A stretch of DNA of 52,584 bases, taken from positions 1 through 52,584 of the forward strand of contig JBFMDM010000004.1 of NCBI GenBank assembly GCA_040753835.1, given 5' to 3'. Source of the stretch: JACRIK01 sp040753835 (GTDB lineage Bacteria; Planctomycetota; MHYJ01; JACQXL01). The notes below the pieces were generated by a model. That model saw nothing but the letters and a program-made list of their open reading frames with translations. It was not told the DNA's origin and did not search any database. A program made the position numbers and the translations under genes. Shown here piece after piece: positions 49,342-52,584 of this stretch; the stretch's first letter is position 1; every line of letters begins with the position of its first letter.

Positions 49342-50384
49342 ACTTTTGATAATAAACTCAACTGCCCGCAGGCGCCCTGGATATCCGCGCCGCGGGAATC
49401 CCTCAGCGTATTCTTTACGCCCGCATCGGAAAGCGCCTTCTGAAACCGCTTTATTTTAGAAGCAATGGGCGGCCTGAAATTACTCACTGCCGAGGTCGGA
49501 TTGAAAGGAATCAGATTGACCTTGCAGTTCATACCCTTAAGCATCCGGCCCAGCAGGACCGCATCATTGTCCGATGAGTTAAGCCCTTCTATCATTATAT
49601 ATTCAAAAGTCACCTGCCGGTTGGTCCGGCTGATATATTCCTTTAATTCCTTTATCAGGGTTTTCAAGGGATACTGCCGGTTTATCGGCATCAGTCGCGA
49701 GCGTAGTTCATCGGTCGGTGCGTGCAGGGAAACAGACAGTTCCACCTGCCAATGGAGAGCCATCAGTTTCCTGATGCCGGCCGGAATCCCGCAGGTGGAG
49801 ATGGTCATCCGGCGCGCGCCGATGTTGAAGCCCTGCGGATGGTTGAAAACACCGATGGCCTTTATCACATTGTCCAGGTTGTCCAGCGGCTCGCCCATTC
49901 CCATAAACACGATATGGGTGATATTGTGCCCCTCCTGCCTGCCCAGGACGACCTGTTCAACTATCTCGCCGTAGGACAGGTTGCGGATTAAACCGCGCTT
50001 GCCGCTGGCGCAGAAGACGCAATGGAACCGGCAACCCACCTGGGTGGAGATGCAGATGGTGCAGCGCGCTCGGACCTGCCTGCCGGCAGGCAGGTACGGC
50101 ATCACCACGCTTTCCACAGTCCGGTTGTCGCCCAGTTCCAGAAGGTATTTTTCCGTATTGTCGCTAAAGGAAACCAGTTTATTGGCCAATCTCAATGGCG
50201 ATATTTCAAAACCATTGGCCAGTTTTTCTCTCAAGCCGGCAGGCAGATTGGTCATCTGGCTGAAGTCGCGCACTGCGGAAGCATAGAGCCACTGGAATAT
50301 CTGGCCGGACCGGTAGGCGGGCTCGTCATTCTCCTTTAGCCAGTTCTTGAGTTCCTCTAACGACAAATCTTTAATATACTGCAT
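49338..50384 (-). CDS. rlmN: 23S rRNA (adenine2503-C2)/tRNA methyltransferase RlmN
   Basis: 348 residues, radical SAM enzyme methylating A2503 of 23S rRNA (and A37 of some tRNAs). FHCVFCASG within CRFHCVFCASG is the radical SAM cluster site; MGMGEPLDN and STCGIPAGI are family motifs; the C-terminal RGADIQGACGQL holds the methyl-carrier Cys. Just before the cluster the usual short link is extended by LPAGRQVR, encoded by a 22-base perfect palindrome (50074-50095). First gene of a tight minus-strand run to the metallophosphoesterase. Confidence 0.95.
   Translation of the reverse strand: MQYIKDLSLEELKNWLKENDEPAYRSGQIFQWLYASAVRDFSQMTNLPAGLREKLANGFEISPLRLANKLVSFSDNTEKYLLELGDNRTVESVVMPYLPAGRQVRARCTICISTQVGCRFHCVFCASGKRGLIRNLSYGEIVEQVVLGRQEGHNITHIVFMGMGEPLDNLDNVIKAIGVFNHPQGFNIGARRMTISTCGIPAGIRKLMALHWQVELSVSLHAPTDELRSRLMPINRQYPLKTLIKELKEYISRTNRQVTFEYIMIEGLNSSDNDAVLLGRMLKGMNCKVNLIPFNPTSAVSNFRPPIASKIKRFQKALSDAGVKNTLRDSRGADIQGACGQLSLLSKV
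50074..50095 (-). repeat. In-frame 22-base perfect palindrome in rlmN
   Basis: ACCTGCCTGCC followed by its exact complement. Encodes LPAGRQV just before CTICISTQVGC. Confidence 0.85.
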
Positions 50385-50477
50385 AATTAATCGTATGGAA
50401 TTTCAAAGAGGTATCCCAGCCCCGCTCCAATTAAATAGGGCGAGGGACTCAGTTAGGGATACCATTCAATACGACCC

Positions 50478-50594
50478 AGCACTTTGCGAAGCATAGTGCT
50501 GCCCGCAGGGAGTTGCCTCGTCCCTATGGGACGAGGCCTAACTGGCCTGCCACGAGCGCGACGCAAGGTAAGCGCCTTCCGGCGCTCAGTGGCA
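50478..50594. repeat. Triple-hairpin intergenic element
   Basis: Three stems in the divergent rlmN/glycosyltransferase gap: AGCACT/AGTGCT (50478-50500); GCCTCGTCCC/GGGACGAGGC with a TAT loop (50515-50537); TGCCACGAGCGC paired with GCGCTC..GTGGCA (50548-50594). No gene is seen in the rest of 50385-50638. Confidence 0.65.
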
Positions 50595-50638
50595 ATATTT
50601 CCTTGATTATAGCAAATAGATAAAGTAATTTATAGTAA

Positions 50639-51859
50639 ATGATAGAAAAAGATAGGCCAACAACCATAGTCCATATCATTACCCGGCTTATCCTGGGCGG
50701 AGCGCAGGAAAACACCATCCTGACCGTGGAAGGCCTGCAGAAACGCCCGGAGTATAAGGTCATCCTGATTTCCGGCCCGGCCCTTGGGCCTGAAGGCGAA
50801 CTCATTAAGCGAGTAAAAGACAGCGGCGTGGAATTGATTATCATCCCTGAGATGCGCCGTAATATCAATCCGCTCCTTGAGGTCATTGCCTTTGTCAAAC
50901 TCCTGTTCCTGCTGCGACGCTTGAAACCAGATATTGTCCACACTCACAGCGCCAAGGCCGGCATCCTCGGCCGGTTTGCCGCATTCCTGTCAGGCGTCAA
51001 GATTATCGTCCATACCCTGCACGGGCTGTCCTTTTATCCCTACCAGAATAAACTGGTCAACATACTTTACATTGCGGCGGAAAAGGCCGCATCCTGGGTA
51101 ACCACCAGATTTATCTGCGTAGCCGATGCAATGGCCGAGCAGTCGCTCAAGGCCGGCATCGGCAGGCCCGAGGATTACAAAACCATCTACAGCGCCCTGG
51201 AACTGGACAAATTCACCCAGCCCCTGCGTGCAGGGGCTGGGTTTAACGCCGACAATGTTAGACGCCAGTGGGGTTTGGACGGCCGCAAGGTGGTCGGCAC
51301 CATTGCCCGGCTTTTTCCCCTGAAGGGCCACGAATACATCATCCAGATTGCCGGCCGGGTCATCCGAGACGTGCCTGATGTGAAATTCCTCTTTGTGGGC
51401 GACGGCTCATTAAGCGGCCGGATAAAAAGGGAGGTCCAGGGCCGGGGACTGGATGATTGGTTCACGTTTACCGGCCTGGTTCCGCCCGAGCAGATTCCTT
51501 CTATGATTCAGGCCATTGACGTGCTGGTCCACCCGTCGTTGCGGGAAGGCCTGGCTCGGACCATCCCGCAGTCGTTCTCCCTGGGTAAGCCGGTGGTCTC
51601 GTTTGACGTGGACGGCGCGCGGGAACTGGTCAAGAATTCCCAGACGGGATTTCTGATACCGCCGCCCGTTTCCAAAACCCGAACCAAAGAAGCGCTGGAC
51701 CAACTGGCCGAGGCGATTATATTTCTCCTAAAGAATCCGGACCGGGCCAGAGAGATGGGCGAGGCCGGACGGAAACTCATCTTCCCCAATTTCAACTCCG
51801 GCTATATGGTGGAAAAAATAATTGAGCAATATATTGACCTGATAGCCGGCAAAAAATAA
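50639..51859 (+). CDS. Glycosyltransferase family 4
   Basis: 406 residues. GT-B fold: N-terminal domain with RLILGGAQENT and HTHSAKAGILGRFAA; C-terminal GT1-type domain with VGTIARLFPLKGHEYII, FLFVGDGSL and HPSLREGLARTIPQSFSLGKPVVSFDVDGARELV (E-x7-E type donor site). Probably adds a sugar to an envelope glycan. A palindrome (51218-51241) encodes QPLRAGA in the linker between the two domains. No Shine-Dalgarno sequence stands out before the ATG. It has no obvious partner besides the small biotin-domain gene. Confidence 0.87.
   Translation: MIEKDRPTTIVHIITRLILGGAQENTILTVEGLQKRPEYKVILISGPALGPEGELIKRVKDSGVELIIIPEMRRNINPLLEVIAFVKLLFLLRRLKPDIVHTHSAKAGILGRFAAFLSGVKIIVHTLHGLSFYPYQNKLVNILYIAAEKAASWVTTRFICVADAMAEQSLKAGIGRPEDYKTIYSALELDKFTQPLRAGAGFNADNVRRQWGLDGRKVVGTIARLFPLKGHEYIIQIAGRVIRDVPDVKFLFVGDGSLSGRIKREVQGRGLDDWFTFTGLVPPEQIPSMIQAIDVLVHPSLREGLARTIPQSFSLGKPVVSFDVDGARELVKNSQTGFLIPPPVSKTRTKEALDQLAEAIIFLLKNPDRAREMGEAGRKLIFPNFNSGYMVEKIIEQYIDLIAGKK
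51218..51241 (+). repeat. In-frame palindrome in glycosyltransferase gene
   Basis: 11-bp arms CCAGCCCCTGC/GCAGGGGCTGG with a GT centre, read in frame as part of TQPLRAGAG. Confidence 0.8.
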
Positions 51860-51914
51860 ATACCTAAAATACTTGCCCTATAAAGACGGTTTTTGTAAAT
51901 TAAGAATATAAATG

Positions 51915-51979
51915 TCCCGCAATTCTGCGGGATTAACCGGCAGTAATTCCGGAGCGGTCGGCGCCGTCAAACTGCCGGT
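51915..51979. terminator. Two hairpins between glycosyltransferase and biotin-domain genes
   Basis: TCCCGC/GCGGGA (51915-51932) and ACCGGCAGT/ACTGCCGGT (51936-51979). The first can end the glycosyltransferase transcript; the second sits 15 bases before the next ATG. Confidence 0.45.
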
Positions 51980-51994
51980 AAAAGAAAATAGAAT

Positions 51995-52216
51995 ATGGCA
52001 GAAATAAAACCCCCGATTGGCGGAAAGGTCGTAAAAATCAACGTTACTGCCGGCGCCCAGGTGGCCGAAAACCAGTCACTCCTTGTCTTTGAAGCGATGA
52101 AGATGGAAATGGACTTGCCCTCGCCCGTGGCCGGCACGGTCAAAGAGATAAAGACAACAGAAGGCCAGCAGGTAGATACCGAAACAGTCCTTATGGTCAT
52201 AGAACCCGGAGCATAG
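51995..52216 (+). CDS. Biotin carboxyl carrier domain protein
   Basis: 73 residues, a free-standing biotinyl domain. VFEAMKMEM carries the biotin-acceptor Lys (about residue 36) with Gly-rich halves on either side. Such proteins serve as carriers in biotin-dependent carboxylases or decarboxylases; the partner subunits are not in the window. The following acyl carrier protein hints at, but does not prove, acyl-CoA/fatty-acid context. Confidence 0.9.
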   Translation: MAEIKPPIGGKVVKINVTAGAQVAENQSLLVFEAMKMEMDLPSPVAGTVKEIKTTEGQQVDTETVLMVIEPGA

Positions 52217-52303
52217 CGGAGAGACCGCGCGGACCAGCCAGCGGCTGGACACAAGCGAATAACCAACCCCGCCCCGTTATTTATATAAAAATTACCAAAA
52301 ATC

Positions 52304-52332
52304 TTGACCCGGTCAATAACGACTGGTAAAGT
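52304..52332 (+). promoter_or_regulatory. Candidate promoter of the acyl carrier protein gene
   Basis: TTGACC, 17 bases, TAAAGT; the ATG is at 52369 with a GGAGG ribosome-binding site. Confidence 0.5.
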
Positions 52333-52368
52333 AACGGCTTGTTGAAACTGAAAGAGGAGGAGAAAAAG

Positions 52369-52584
52369 ATGCCAACAGCGCAGGAAATACAGGACAAGGT
52401 CACGGAGATTATCTGCAAGCAATTAGGCGTGGCCAAGGAAAAGGTTTCAATCGGAACTTCGTTTGTCAATGACCTAGGCGCCGATTCCCTGGACCAGGTG
52501 GAATTAATTATGGAAATGGAAGAATCTTTCGGGCTTTCCATCCCGGATGAAGAAGCGGAGAAAATCCAGACCGTGGGCGATGCG
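52369..52584 (+). CDS. acpP: Acyl carrier protein (3' truncated by window)
   Basis: 72 codons visible, running off the right edge. Start at 52369 with GGAGG 9 bases upstream. IQDKVTEIICKQLGV, then DLGADSLDQVELIMEMEESFGLSIPDEEAEKI is the canonical ACP core; the Ser of GADSL takes the 4'-phosphopantetheine. It carries acyl chains in type II fatty-acid synthesis. Only the last few residues are missing. Confidence 0.93.
   Translation, partial: MPTAQEIQDKVTEIICKQLGVAKEKVSIGTSFVNDLGADSLDQVELIMEMEESFGLSIPDEEAEKIQTVGDA

Overview
The window looks like a chromosome segment of an uncultivated, probably anaerobic, Gram-negative-type bacterium, most likely from Planctomycetota or another PVC-related lineage. 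This is inferred from gene content: a Ser/Thr kinase fused to an FGE-sulfatase domain, PAS-LuxR and RsbW/SpoIIAA-type signalling proteins, a four-subunit 2-oxoglutarate:ferredoxin oxidoreductase, GH57 with GlgA and GalT, lipoproteins, and an LtaS-like sulfatase. No rRNA or tRNA gene was seen.

Layout. 1-8.3 kb: PAS-LuxR regulator, RsbW-like ATPase, small Cys protein, Ser/Thr kinase-FGE protein, HEAT-repeat and LEA-type exported proteins, acyl-CoA dehydrogenase. 8.4-14 kb: a well-formed sigma70-type promoter leads into a STAS/zinc-ribbon/degenerate-HATPase protein, an MshEN-domain protein, a broken GxxExxY gene, a PilB/GspE ATPase and a DedA/YqaA membrane protein. 14.1-23.2 kb: an AT-richer accessory island read on the minus strand, with a tail-fibre-like repeat protein, several unknown genes, a 28-residue cationic peptide gene, a PUA/EVE-like protein, a zinc-ribbon membrane protein, a lipoprotein, about 1 kb of hairpin-rich non-coding DNA, and an MjaI-like restriction-modification pair lying between 107-bp inverted repeats. 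23.2-32.2 kb: YjbQ, glutamate dehydrogenase, nitronate monooxygenase/FabK-like enzyme, lipid kinase, korDABC, fumarase alpha subunit, DUF2284. 32.3-40.7 kb: GH57, galT, glgA, purD, cdsA, phoH. 40.9-50.4 kb (minus): mnmE, yidC, Trm112-like, ogt, metallophosphoesterase, LtaS-like sulfatase, methyltransferase, ruvX, rlmN. 50.6-52.6 kb: glycosyltransferase, biotin carrier domain, acyl carrier protein (cut by the window edge).

How the genes fit together. KorDABC plus fumarase point to ferredoxin-linked TCA-cycle reactions. GH57, GalT and GlgA form an alpha-glucan/glycogen group. Kinase, RsbW-like, STAS and PAS-LuxR proteins make a signalling-rich left end. MshEN and PilB belong to type IV pilus/type II secretion machinery.

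The most unusual feature is the repeat landscape. Two kinds of short element are scattered through the window. The first is tandem microrepeats with 7-, 8- or 9-base units, usually paired head-to-head as long intergenic palindromes directly upstream of start codons. The second is GC-rich palindromes that sit in frame inside protein genes. One 33-nt core occurs in the same reading frame in three unrelated genes (MshEN protein, GH57, MnmE) and encodes G-A-x-A-x-x-D-K-x-G-A each time. In MnmE it lies in the G2/K-loop of the GTPase, and that gene carries three further repeat-derived segments. This resembles Rickettsia palindromic elements and cyanobacterial heptamer repeats acting in one genome.
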